DNA of 64,000 nt, taken from Bacteroidota bacterium. GTDB lineage: Bacteria; Bacteroidota; Bacteroidia; Bacteroidales; GCA-2711565. Positions 1 to 7,769 of the stretch are shown piece by piece. The stretch's first letter is position 1. Every line of letters starts with the position of its first letter. Both the position numbers and the translations under genes were made by a program. Under the pieces are notes generated by a model. It had not been told where the DNA came from and searched no databases. It worked only from the letters and a program-made list of their open reading frames with translations. The stretch spans positions 25,785 to 89,784 of the forward strand of contig JAHIVC010000062.1 of the NCBI GenBank assembly GCA_018816945.1, given 5' to 3'.

Positions 1-1151
1 CATATTATCCCTGATCCCAATTCTTTAATTATTCCAGCGGCATCAGAATTGTTGGGCCCAATAGCTAAGATAGGTTTCTTGGCAGCCAAATACTCAAAAA
101 ACTTTCCAGGGATATGCCCTTGAGAATTTTTAGTATTATTAAGTAAGAGCAAGAAACAGGAAGACTCATTATAATGCTGAATAACCTCATTATGTGAAAC
201 ATATCCACATAGTTCAGTTTTATTTAAAATATTTGGGAATTCAGATAAAATATTTTTAAGTCCATTATCAGAAATTCCGAATATCTTAATCTTCAAATCA
301 TTATTAAAGTCTGCATTTTCTAAACAAACTTCTTCCAGCGCCTTCCACAATGGTAAAGGATTTCGATAGGTATTTAGCAGTCCTGTATATGTAATTATAA
401 ATTTCTTAGGAATAGTTTCACAGGAAGAAGCAAAATCTTTATGATCATAGCCATTTGCTAGGAACTTAATTGGCGTATTGGTAAATTTTTGTAAGTTCTC
501 AACCCAAGTTGGCGATACAGTAATCACTATGTCGGCTAAATCCAGTACACGCTTTTCAAGTGTCCTTTGGCGGGCTCTAGCCAGTTTCGAAGGATAGAAA
601 TTATTTAACAGATCAAATTCGGACCAAGGGTCCCGAAAGTCAGCAAGCCAAAAAATATCCGGAAATTCTTTTTTCAAACCTTTTCCGATAAGATGAACAC
701 TATGAGGAGGCCCAGTTGTAACAATTACCGATGGTTTAATGATCATTATATGTTTTTTCAATCTCCGAATAGAGGGTCTTACCCAAAATAAACGTGGATC
801 GGGAATGAGAAAATTTCCTCTGATCCAAAGTGATATTTTTTCCATTAATGATCTTGGACCATCATCGAATAAGATACCCGAGTTTACTTTCTCCTCCTTT
901 TTTCTGCCGGTTAGTTTTTTGAAAATATGATAGGGCTCCCATATGGGTAAGCGAATAATTTCTGCATCCCGAGGCACATCGGCTAAAAGTGTATCATCAA
1001 TTACAGGATATTCGGGATTTTCCGGAACTGCCACAAAAGTGTTCCAGCCATATGAAGGCAAATATTTAACGAATTTAAGCCACCTTTGCACTCCTCCACC
1101 TCCGCATGGAGGCCAATAATAAGTAATAATTAGGATTTTTTTATTTTTCAT
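1..1151 (-). CDS. Glycosyltransferase, GT4-like (partial, C-terminus outside window)
   Basis: About 383 codons read continuously from an ATG at 1151 down to the window edge, so the C-terminus is missing. The N-terminus has a beta strand followed by YYWPPCGGGGVQRW, the glycine-rich start of GT-B glycosyltransferases of the GT4/GT1-annotated kind that build surface polysaccharides. A middle stretch reads DIVITVSPTW, then ANGYDH, the usual linker to the nucleotide-sugar-binding half. Near the window edge FEYLAAKKPILAIGP fits the donor-binding region of GT4 enzymes. Family membership is supported by these motifs; the sugar and acceptor cannot be inferred. It is cytoplasmic or membrane-associated, with no signal peptide or membrane segment visible. 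Confidence 0.85.
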   Translation of the reverse strand, partial: MKNKKILIITYYWPPCGGGGVQRWLKFVKYLPSYGWNTFVAVPENPEYPVIDDTLLADVPRDAEIIRLPIWEPYHIFKKLTGRKKEEKVNSGILFDDGPRSLMEKISLWIRGNFLIPDPRLFWVRPSIRRLKKHIMIIKPSVIVTTGPPHSVHLIGKGLKKEFPDIFWLADFRDPWSEFDLLNNFYPSKLARARQRTLEKRVLDLADIVITVSPTWVENLQKFTNTPIKFLANGYDHKDFASSCETIPKKFIITYTGLLNTYRNPLPLWKALEEVCLENADFNNDLKIKIFGISDNGLKNILSEFPNILNKTELCGYVSHNEVIQHYNESSCFLLLLNNTKNSQGHIPGKFFEYLAAKKPILAIGPNNSDAAGIIKELGSGII

Positions 1152-1194
1152 GAATAATCACAAAAGGTGCGTTCTTAAAAATATAAATAAAAAA

Positions 1195-1458
1195 TCAATC
1201 ATTCACCTCTTCAAAATCAACATAATCCCCAACATTATCTTTGCTTGCCTTATTGCTTTTTTTAGGCGCTGAATCTATACTAACTTCTCCTACTTTTTTA
1301 GAAGTCTTTGCATTCGAATTATTTGATTCATTTCTCATCATCTGATCATGCGCGCGCTTTATAAAAACAGAGATCAGATATGGTAAAATATATCTCCCAA
1401 TGAATTTCAAGAGATAATAAATGACGATAACAATAAAAAGAAATTTAAGAAAGCCCAT
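1195..1458 (-). CDS. DUF4834 family small membrane protein
   Basis: An 87-residue protein with one N-terminal hydrophobic segment (about residues 3-26, rich in I, V, L and Y), then a short basic amphipathic stretch (IKRAHDQMMRN) and a polar tail rich in K, S, N and acidic residues. This layout matches DUF4834, a small single-span family of Bacteroidota with no known function. It lies 43 nt downstream of the glycosyltransferase start on the same strand and 170 nt after rpmH. The family call rests on overall pattern and memory of the family, not on a catalytic motif. Confidence 0.7.
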   Translation of the reverse strand: MGFLKFLFIVIVIYYLLKFIGRYILPYLISVFIKRAHDQMMRNESNNSNAKTSKKVGEVSIDSAPKKSNKASKDNVGDYVDFEEVND

Positions 1459-1569
1459 TCATAATTATTTAAAGAAATAACTGAATACGAAGATATTTAT
1501 TTTTTTTGAGCAGATCATAAGAAATGATATTGAATCTGCATTTTTTGAAAGATGAAAACTTGGTAAACA

Positions 1570-1602
1570 AAAAAAGGAAAGCAACAATGTGTCACTTTCC
1601 CT
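1570..1602 (-). terminator. Rho-independent terminator after rpmH
   Basis: Read on the minus strand, GGAAAG at 1600-1595 pairs with CTTTCC at 1581-1576 around a 13-nt loop and is followed at once by a run of seven T. It lies about 30 nt after the rpmH stop codon, as expected for an intrinsic terminator of that short transcript. Confidence 0.6.
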
Positions 1603-1628
1603 AAGTTATCTTTTTATAAGTAAATACC

Positions 1629-1775
1629 TTATTGGTCAGAAACAGTTAATTTTTTGCGGCCTTTATCTCTTCTAGCTTTAAGAACTTTGCGACCATTAGC
1701 TGTTGACATTCTTTCACGGAATCCGTGCTTACTTTTTCTCTTTCTGTTCGAAGGCTGAAATGTTCTTTTACTCAT
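1629..1775 (-). CDS. rpmH: 50S ribosomal protein L34
   Basis: A 48-residue, very basic protein. It starts [20 protein letters not shown] and contains [17 protein letters not shown] and [11 protein letters not shown], which is the Bacteroidota form of L34, a structural protein of the large ribosomal subunit. Length and the FQPSNRKR and HGFRxRM signatures are typical. The gene has its own consensus promoter just upstream and a terminator downstream, so it is probably transcribed alone. The dnaA/rnpA neighbours that flank rpmH in many bacteria are not present here. Confidence 0.97.
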   Translation of the reverse strand: MSKRTFQPSNRKRKSKHGFRERMSTANGRKVLKARRDKGRKKLTVSDQ

Positions 1776-1797
1776 CGTTATTCATTTTTTGGGAGTG

Positions 1798-1827
1798 CAA
1801 AGATACTTAAATTTTTATTTTGCACAA
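1798..1827 (-). promoter_or_regulatory. Bacteroidota-type promoter of rpmH
   Basis: On the minus strand TATCTTTG (1805-1798) matches the phylum -7 consensus TAnnTTTG. A TTG (1827-1825), part of TTTG, sits 19 nt upstream, the preferred -33 spacing. The predicted start of transcription is about 15 nt before the rpmH ATG. Confidence 0.75.
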
Positions 1828-1895
1828 ATTATTTCACTTTTTTATCTAAAATATTATCCTGATCAATATTCCTTTTTGCCGGATAATTACAGCCC

Positions 1896-3356
1896 TTATC
1901 TTATAGGTGCATTTTTAAGTGTTTCAAGCAAGAATTCCCAGAATAGTTCAACAGTTTTAATATTTACCATTTCATCCGGAGAGTGCGGATTTCTGATGGT
2001 TGGCCCGAACGAAATCATATCCCAATTTGGGTATTTTGAACCTAAAATCCCGCATTCCAAACCGGCATGAATGACTTTCACTTCCGGTATTTTTCCGAAT
2101 TTGGCATTGTAACCTTCCTTCATTGCTTTTAAGATAGGAGAGTTAACGTTCGGTTTCCATCCGGGATATTCTCCTGAAAATGCTGCTGTTCCACCAACTT
2201 TAGTAAATGCATCGTAGAATTCTTGAGCTACTTTTCGTTTTTCCGAATCTACTGCACTTCTTTGCAAAGAAGCAATTTCTATTTTCCCATTCTCCGATTT
2301 GATAATGGCAAGATTTGATGAGGTCTCAACCAAATCGGGCATATCCTTGCTCATGGCATAAACGCCATTAGGACAAGTATTAACTGCTTCGAAAAGATTT
2401 GCTTGTGTTTCGGCATCAATTAAACTGCCGGGCAACCCAACTTGTTCAATTACAACTTTCAAACCCGGATCACTATCTTTTAACTCATTTTTGGCAAATA
2501 CAAAATATTCATCAACAAATGATATAAACTCTTTTTTCTCTGATTCAGGAACAACCACTACTGCAAATGCTTCCCTGGGAATCGCGTTGCGCATATTGCC
2601 TCCATCAATACTGGCCAATCTCAATCCAGAGCGCTCTGAAGCATTCAACATCAATCGATTGATTATTTTGTTGGCATTACCTCTTCCTAAATTAATATCC
2701 AATCCCGAGTGACCGCCTTTTAATCCGGTCACGCTAATTTTATAGGCACTCATCCCTGCTGGAACATTTTCTTCGGTATAATTAAAAACTACTTTTGTGT
2801 TTACTCCTCCGGCGCAACCTATGTACAATTCACCTTCATCTTCCGAATCGAGGTTCATTAAAATGTCACCTTTCAGGATTCCGGCTTTTAGGTTATTGGC
2901 GCCCGTCATCCCTGTTTCCTCATCTGAGGTCATTAATACTTCTATAGGGCCATGAGCTATGTCATTAGCCTCCAATACAGCCATTGCTGCCGCAACACCA
3001 ATTGCGTTATCGGCACCTAAGGTTGTACCTTTTGCTTTTACCCAACCATCTTCAACATAGGTTTTGATTGGATCGTTCAGGAAATCATGATTGATGTCAC
3101 TGTTTTTTTGTGGGACCATATCAAGATGTCCTTGCAAGATCAGGCCCATTCGGTTTTCCATGCCCGGTGTGGCAGGTTTTCTGATAATGATATTTCCGAC
3201 TTCATCAATAATCGTTTCTAAACCTAAGTTTTCACCAAATTTTTTAGCAAATGCTTGTATTTTATCTTCGTGTTTTGATGGTCTTGGTATTTGATTCATG
3301 GATGCAAAATTCTTCCATAAATTAGCTGGTTTTAATCCTTCGTAAACGTAACCCAT
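1896..3356 (-). CDS. pepD: Aminoacyl-histidine dipeptidase (peptidase family M20C)
   Basis: A 486-residue cytosolic di-zinc dipeptidase that hydrolyses Xaa-His and many other dipeptides. The metal and catalytic motifs are visible: GHLDMV (H77, D79), GADNAIG (bridging D116) and DEETGMTGA (catalytic E146, ligand E147). The lid domain follows (about 200-400), and a late HAGLECG motif supplies the last zinc histidine. Length equals the usual 480-490 for PepD. There is no signal peptide. It is transcribed on its own strand after a TAATTTTG box at 3411-3404, and the MFS gene upstream ends in a terminator. Confidence 0.95.
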   Translation of the reverse strand: MGYVYEGLKPANLWKNFASMNQIPRPSKHEDKIQAFAKKFGENLGLETIIDEVGNIIIRKPATPGMENRMGLILQGHLDMVPQKNSDINHDFLNDPIKTYVEDGWVKAKGTTLGADNAIGVAAAMAVLEANDIAHGPIEVLMTSDEETGMTGANNLKAGILKGDILMNLDSEDEGELYIGCAGGVNTKVVFNYTEENVPAGMSAYKISVTGLKGGHSGLDINLGRGNANKIINRLMLNASERSGLRLASIDGGNMRNAIPREAFAVVVVPESEKKEFISFVDEYFVFAKNELKDSDPGLKVVIEQVGLPGSLIDAETQANLFEAVNTCPNGVYAMSKDMPDLVETSSNLAIIKSENGKIEIASLQRSAVDSEKRKVAQEFYDAFTKVGGTAAFSGEYPGWKPNVNSPILKAMKEGYNAKFGKIPEVKVIHAGLECGILGSKYPNWDMISFGPTIRNPHSPDEMVNIKTVELFWEFLLETLKNAPIR

Positions 3357-3403
3357 TTATTTTTCCTCCGAAATATTATATTTTAATTTATTATTTTATC
3401 GTG

Positions 3404-3411
3404 CAAAATTA
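3404..3411 (-). promoter_or_regulatory. Possible -7 element for pepD
   Basis: TAATTTTG on the minus strand fits TAnnTTTG, about 50 nt before the pepD ATG. No TTG is seen at the right distance, so only half of a promoter is visible. Confidence 0.35.
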
Positions 3412-3439
3412 CAAATAATTAAGTACATGTTCATTTTGA

Positions 3440-3479
3440 TTCAATAAAAAAGGTGCCTTTGAGCACCTTTTTTATTGAA
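3440..3479. terminator. Bidirectional intrinsic terminator (17-bp stem)
   Basis: A perfect inverted repeat: 17 bp at 3440-3456 pairs with 3463-3479 around the loop CTTTGA. The GC part of the stem is GGTGC/GCACC and both flanks are A/T runs, so it would end transcription on either strand. It lies directly after the MFS transporter stop codon. Confidence 0.85.
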
Positions 3480-3487
3480 TTTGTGTC

Positions 3488-5053
3488 TTATTCGTCTCGT
3501 GGAGCAACTGCACTGGAAGGCAATTCTAATCCATATCCTTGACGTTTATCAGCGGCTTTGAGCTTGTATGCCAAGAAGATCGAAATGATTCCGCAACCAA
3601 CCAGTATTAAGATTGGATATGTATAATCATACATTGCAATTCCTGCACGAATATCTTCGATATTTGATTTATTTACATAGTCTAATAAAGCACCTATACC
3701 CCAAAAAAATGCACCAAGTCCCCAATTTTGAAGTGTGAACATAGAAGCATAAGCAGTTCCTAATCGGGATTCAGGAACAATCTTGGCAACTGAAGGCCAC
3801 ATTGCAGCCGGAACCAAAGAAAATGCTATTCCTAATGAAAGTAATCCAAGATATGCCAAATAAACACTATCGAATAATGATAAAGAAATATGTGCGAATA
3901 TTAACAATAGGGATCCGAATATCATTAAAGTAGCAGCCTTCCCGTGCTTGTCAACATAATTTCCGAATATTGGTGTAAAAAGAATAGTCCCAACCGGTAT
4001 TAAGCTTGCGGTTTTTGCTCCGTTTTGAAACCAGAGTTGTAATTGCTCATGAATATTAAATAGATAAGCAACAAATACCAAAAATGTTATGCTTTTAAAT
4101 AAAAGACGATTTTGCTTCTTTTCAATTCTACCCGGAATTACCGAGAACGCAATTGCAAAAAGAAAAAATATCAAATAAACACTGGCATTACCCAATGTGG
4201 CACTGCCAAAGAGAATGATATTCCCTTCAGCAACCATTTCTCTTGTAAAATTAAATTTATTGATTAATAAGTCGGGAGCATACTGAATAAAGGGAAATAC
4301 AGCTGCATAAAAAGAAACACATAATAAGGCAATATAAAGAAATGATTTGTTCGAAATAAGTACTATAAGATCTGAAAACTTAAAATCCTCATCAGCAACT
4401 TTTTCCTTGCCACTCTTAATTTGTTTATCTAATTTAATGTCAAAAACCAAATAAATAACAAACATTAACAAAGTAATAGCTATTAAAGAAGCAGCAAAAG
4501 TAACAGCAGGAGCAACATGTCCACCTCCAATATCTATCGATAACGCAATACCCATAGCGCTCCCAAGTCGGCCAAAGCCCATATTGATAGCCATAGCCAA
4601 TGCTAATTCGTAACCTTTAAACCATTTAACAACCGTTCGAGTAGCAACAACGCAAACAACCTCCAAGCCTGATCCAAACAAAATACGACCTAAGATCATG
4701 AAATTCAACATTGTTGAACTTTCACTTCCGAAGAATCCGGTTGTAGCAAGAGCTGAGATAGCACCACCCAATACGGCCAATCCACCAAATAGCATACCTG
4801 CAACTCTAATTCCCCATTTATCTAAGATAATACCACCAACGATAATCATCCCAAACATATTTGCTATAGTTGTGAGTCCAATTACTCGACCAAACTCCTC
4901 GCTCGAATAACCTAGCTCACTCTCCATTAATCCTTTCAGACCTCCGTAAAAGTCCTGGAACCAATAAGTACTAAATATTAATCCACTAATCAAGACTAAT
5001 ACGAACCACCTCATTGCTGGTGAATCTTTAAGTGTTTTTTTAATAGTGTCCAT
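3488..5053 (-). CDS. Major facilitator superfamily transporter
   Basis: A 521-residue protein with about twelve hydrophobic segments, the first near residues 15-30. Loop 2-3 carries GGIILDKWGIRVAG, a form of the MFS motif A, and the matching second-half loop reads FGNYVDKHGKAATLM. It is longer than a minimal MFS protein because of an extra hydrophilic stretch around residues 205-225 and long loops in the second half. A solute/proton exchange or uptake role in the inner membrane follows from the family; the substrate cannot be told. It is followed by a strong terminator and then pepD, so a peptide or amino-acid substrate is only a guess from position. Confidence 0.85.
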   Translation of the reverse strand: MDTIKKTLKDSPAMRWFVLVLISGLIFSTYWFQDFYGGLKGLMESELGYSSEEFGRVIGLTTIANMFGMIIVGGIILDKWGIRVAGMLFGGLAVLGGAISALATTGFFGSESSTMLNFMILGRILFGSGLEVVCVVATRTVVKWFKGYELALAMAINMGFGRLGSAMGIALSIDIGGGHVAPAVTFAASLIAITLLMFVIYLVFDIKLDKQIKSGKEKVADEDFKFSDLIVLISNKSFLYIALLCVSFYAAVFPFIQYAPDLLINKFNFTREMVAEGNIILFGSATLGNASVYLIFFLFAIAFSVIPGRIEKKQNRLLFKSITFLVFVAYLFNIHEQLQLWFQNGAKTASLIPVGTILFTPIFGNYVDKHGKAATLMIFGSLLLIFAHISLSLFDSVYLAYLGLLSLGIAFSLVPAAMWPSVAKIVPESRLGTAYASMFTLQNWGLGAFFWGIGALLDYVNKSNIEDIRAGIAMYDYTYPILILVGCGIISIFLAYKLKAADKRQGYGLELPSSAVAPRDE

Positions 5054-5208
5054 AAGTTTATTATTTAATTTTTTAATTGATTGCTAATTAATAAGGTTGG
5101 CTAATATAGAAAATATTATTCGATCTGTTTATTTTTTAACATGTATAGTTTGACCTCTGTATTTGTATAATTGTTAATGGCGCAACTAATTTAATTATTC
5201 CCAATTCT

Positions 5209-5835
5209 TTATATACAACGATAGATGTGAACAAGTTTTTTGGTCTCAAAAAATTCTTCATTAAAATAATCAGAAAGATTAAAAGTCGTTAATTGAGCTT
5301 TCAGTAATTTCAGTTCATCATTAAACTCGCCTCCCTTCAAATATAATATCCCATTATTCAGCATATTAAATCCTTTTGGACTTATCAAATTTTGTGTGAT
5401 ATTTACAAAATCAGGTAAGTTAGTAACTGCCCGACTTACAACAAAATCAAATTTAGTTTTGACATCCTGAACCCGCATATGATTTGCTGTAACATTCGGT
5501 AAGCCCAATGCTTCAACAACTGCATTTACAACTTTAATCTTTTTCCCAACAGAATCAATGAGATGAAATTTTACCTGAGGGAACATTATTGCAAGTGGAA
5601 TGCCCGGAAAACCACCACCGGTTCCAACATCTAAGATTGAAGTTTGAGGTTTAAATCTAACTAGCTTGGCAATTGTCAGAGAATGCAATATATGCCTTTC
5701 ATATAAAAATTGAATATCCTTCCTGGATATCACATTAATTTTCTCATTCCATTCGATATATAATGGCTCAAGCATTTTAAATTGACTAAGTCTCTGAGAA
5801 TCTAAATCATCAAAATACTTTAAAAGAATCTCCAT
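5209..5835 (-). CDS. rsmG: 16S rRNA (guanine-527-N7)-methyltransferase
   Basis: A 208-residue Rossmann methyltransferase that uses S-adenosylmethionine to methylate G527 of 16S rRNA. Motif I is complete (ILDVGTGGGFPGIPLA, with GTGGGFPG at residues 71-78). The upstream WNEKINVISRKD and ERHILHSL segments and the later FDFVVSRAVTNL are RsmG hallmarks. Length is normal for the family (about 205-215). It is cytosolic and stands alone on its strand between the MFS gene and a divergent glucosaminidase gene. Confidence 0.95.
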   Translation of the reverse strand: MEILLKYFDDLDSQRLSQFKMLEPLYIEWNEKINVISRKDIQFLYERHILHSLTIAKLVRFKPQTSILDVGTGGGFPGIPLAIMFPQVKFHLIDSVGKKIKVVNAVVEALGLPNVTANHMRVQDVKTKFDFVVSRAVTNLPDFVNITQNLISPKGFNMLNNGILYLKGGEFNDELKLLKAQLTTFNLSDYFNEEFFETKKLVHIYRCI

Positions 5836-6025
5836 TGTGTTCTTTCACTGATTAATAAAAAGATATCTTAGTTAAAGGTTACCTTTTATAAATTATTAGA
5901 ATTAACTGTAACAAATATGCGAATTATTTTGCCGTGTGATGAACATATTGATCGTTAATATTTTTTAAAATTGAGTACCATTATTAGTAACATTTCGTTG
6001 TGAATAAAAGGAACATTTATTTAAA

Positions 6026-6053
6026 TTGTTCTATATGTATTGTATTATTTTTG
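6026..6053 (+). promoter_or_regulatory. Probable promoter of the glucosaminidase gene
   Basis: TTG at 6026-6028 and TATTTTTG at 6046-6053 (TAnnTTTG) are separated by 17 nt, slightly short of the preferred spacing. The start codon lies 28 nt after the -7 box. Confidence 0.5.
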
Positions 6054-6080
6054 GTTTAACTAACTTAACAGGTGTTTTTA

Positions 6081-7025
6081 ATGATTAAATATATAAAATA
6101 CCTAACCAGTGTCTTACTGCTCTTACTCAGTTTAACTGTATTTGCCCAAGAAACAAATACTTCCGAATACATTAAGAGGTATAAAGACCTTGCCATCAAA
6201 GAGATGGACAAGTATAGTATTCCAGCCAGTATAATTTTAGCGCAAGGCATATTGGAATCAGGAAATGGAAATAGCCGACTTGCAAAAGATGGCAAGAATC
6301 ACTTCGGGATAAAATGTCATGTTGGGTGGAATGGCAAAACCATACTTTGGGATGACGATACCAGTAACGAATGTTTCCGTAAATATAATTCTGTAGCTGA
6401 TTCTTATCGTGATCATTCTGAATTTCTAGCTACCCGAAAACATTACAGCCAGCTTTTTGAATTACCAATAACTGATTATAAAGGATGGGCAATCGGTCTT
6501 CAAAAAGCGGGTTATGCAACCAACAGTAAATACTCCACATTACTTATTCGAATTATTGAAGAGAATAACTTACATCAATTTGACAACAAAAAATTACTTG
6601 CAAGATATTCGAAAAATGAAGCAGTTTCCGGTAATCAGCAAACGAATCCTCCTTCCGAAAGTGATTTCGAACCAATCGACATCAGTACTAACAATCGCCC
6701 TTTGTATTCAAATAATGGCATAAAATTCATTTTTGCCGAAGCCGGTGATAGTTTTTCAACCATTGCCAGTGATTTGGGTATTTACACATGGCAGGTTTAT
6801 AAATACAATGAATTGAAAAAAAACGATACCCTTAAGGAAGGACAGATGCTTTACATACAAAAGAAGAAAAGAAAAGCTACCCAAAAATATCATATCGCTA
6901 AAGCTAATGAATCTATTTATTCAATAGCCCAGTTATATGGTGTACAACTTAAAACCATCCTTAACAAAAACAAACTTGAATTAAGTGATCCCATTCAGGT
7001 AGGCCAGCAAATCAAATTGAGATAA
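6081..7025 (+). CDS. Secreted glucosaminidase (GH73-like) with two LysM repeats
   Basis: A 314-residue cell-wall hydrolase. The ATG at 6081 is preferred over an in-frame GTG at 6072 because it begins a clean signal peptide (MIKYIKYL, a leucine-rich core, cleavage near VFAQ). The mature part opens with a glucosaminidase domain: SIPASIILAQGILESGNG holds the candidate catalytic glutamate, followed by HFGIKCH and YRDHSEFL. Two LysM peptidoglycan-binding repeats follow at about 213-260 and 267-314. It probably cleaves N-acetylglucosaminyl bonds of peptidoglycan in the periplasm during division or remodelling. It stands alone with its own promoter. Confidence 0.92.
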   Translation: MIKYIKYLTSVLLLLLSLTVFAQETNTSEYIKRYKDLAIKEMDKYSIPASIILAQGILESGNGNSRLAKDGKNHFGIKCHVGWNGKTILWDDDTSNECFRKYNSVADSYRDHSEFLATRKHYSQLFELPITDYKGWAIGLQKAGYATNSKYSTLLIRIIEENNLHQFDNKKLLARYSKNEAVSGNQQTNPPSESDFEPIDISTNNRPLYSNNGIKFIFAEAGDSFSTIASDLGIYTWQVYKYNELKKNDTLKEGQMLYIQKKKRKATQKYHIAKANESIYSIAQLYGVQLKTILNKNKLELSDPIQVGQQIKLR

Positions 7026-7111
7026 TCGTCTCATCTGCATTAAAAAAGAAATAAATCTTTTTACATTTTACAAAAAACGTTAATTTTAGCTGAATTACCA
7101 TCATCATAAAT

Positions 7112-7621
7112 ATGCAGTTTCATCTGAATAAATGTATTCTAAGGCCCTGGCAAATGAGCGATGCAAACTCACTGGCAAAGTATGCAAATAATAAAAAAAT
7201 AGCAGACAATTTGCGTGATGAATTCCCGTATCCTTATACTTTGCACGATGCCAAAACCTGGCTTGAATTTGCGTTAGGCAATCAAAATTTACTTTTTGCA
7301 ATTGAAGTAGATTCAAAAGCGGTTGGAGGTATAGGACTAATTTATAAAACAGATGTTTATCGGAAATCGGCAGAAATAGGATATTGGCTAGGTGATGCCT
7401 ATTGGTCCAAAGGAATTATGACCGAGTCAATAAATATTCTGGTAAAACACGCATTTGACAATACCGAAGTAATCAGAATTTATGCAGGAGTTTTTGAAAA
7501 TAACATTGCTTCGGCCAGGGTATTAACAAAATGCGGATTTTACCTCGAATCGGTTCATCATCAAGCAATCATAAAAAATGGAAAAATCATGAACGAACTG
7601 ATTTATGCAATTCTAAAATAA
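7112..7621 (+). CDS. GNAT N-acetyltransferase, RimJ/RimL type
   Basis: A 169-residue protein of the GNAT fold that transfers an acetyl group from acetyl-CoA. The RimJ/RimL pattern is clear: the N-terminal LRPWQMSDANSLAKYANN, the central AEIGYWLGDAYWSKGIMTE, where the CoA pyrophosphate-binding loop lies, and the C-terminal FENNIASARVLTKCGF. The substrate may be a protein N-terminus, a small amine or an antibiotic; the sequence does not decide. No signal peptide is present. It lies 86 nt after the glucosaminidase gene on the same strand. Confidence 0.88.
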   Translation: MQFHLNKCILRPWQMSDANSLAKYANNKKIADNLRDEFPYPYTLHDAKTWLEFALGNQNLLFAIEVDSKAVGGIGLIYKTDVYRKSAEIGYWLGDAYWSKGIMTESINILVKHAFDNTEVIRIYAGVFENNIASARVLTKCGFYLESVHHQAIIKNGKIMNELIYAILK

Positions 7622-7654
7622 TTCTCTGTCATTATCATTTAATAATCAAGAATA

Positions 7655-7684
7655 TTGGCTAATAAAAAAAATCTAATATCTTTG
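7655..7684 (+). promoter_or_regulatory. Bacteroidota promoter of the DUF5916 gene
   Basis: TTG at 7655-7657, a 19-nt spacer, and TATCTTTG at 7677-7684 form a full consensus match. The leader to the ATG at 7770 would be about 75-80 nt. Confidence 0.7.
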
Positions 7685-7769
7685 CACTTTCGTAAAAAAG
7701 GCATCCGCACCATCGCCTAACTTTCAGCAAATTGCATTTTATCATTCACCTAAATGCAAAAACCTGTTT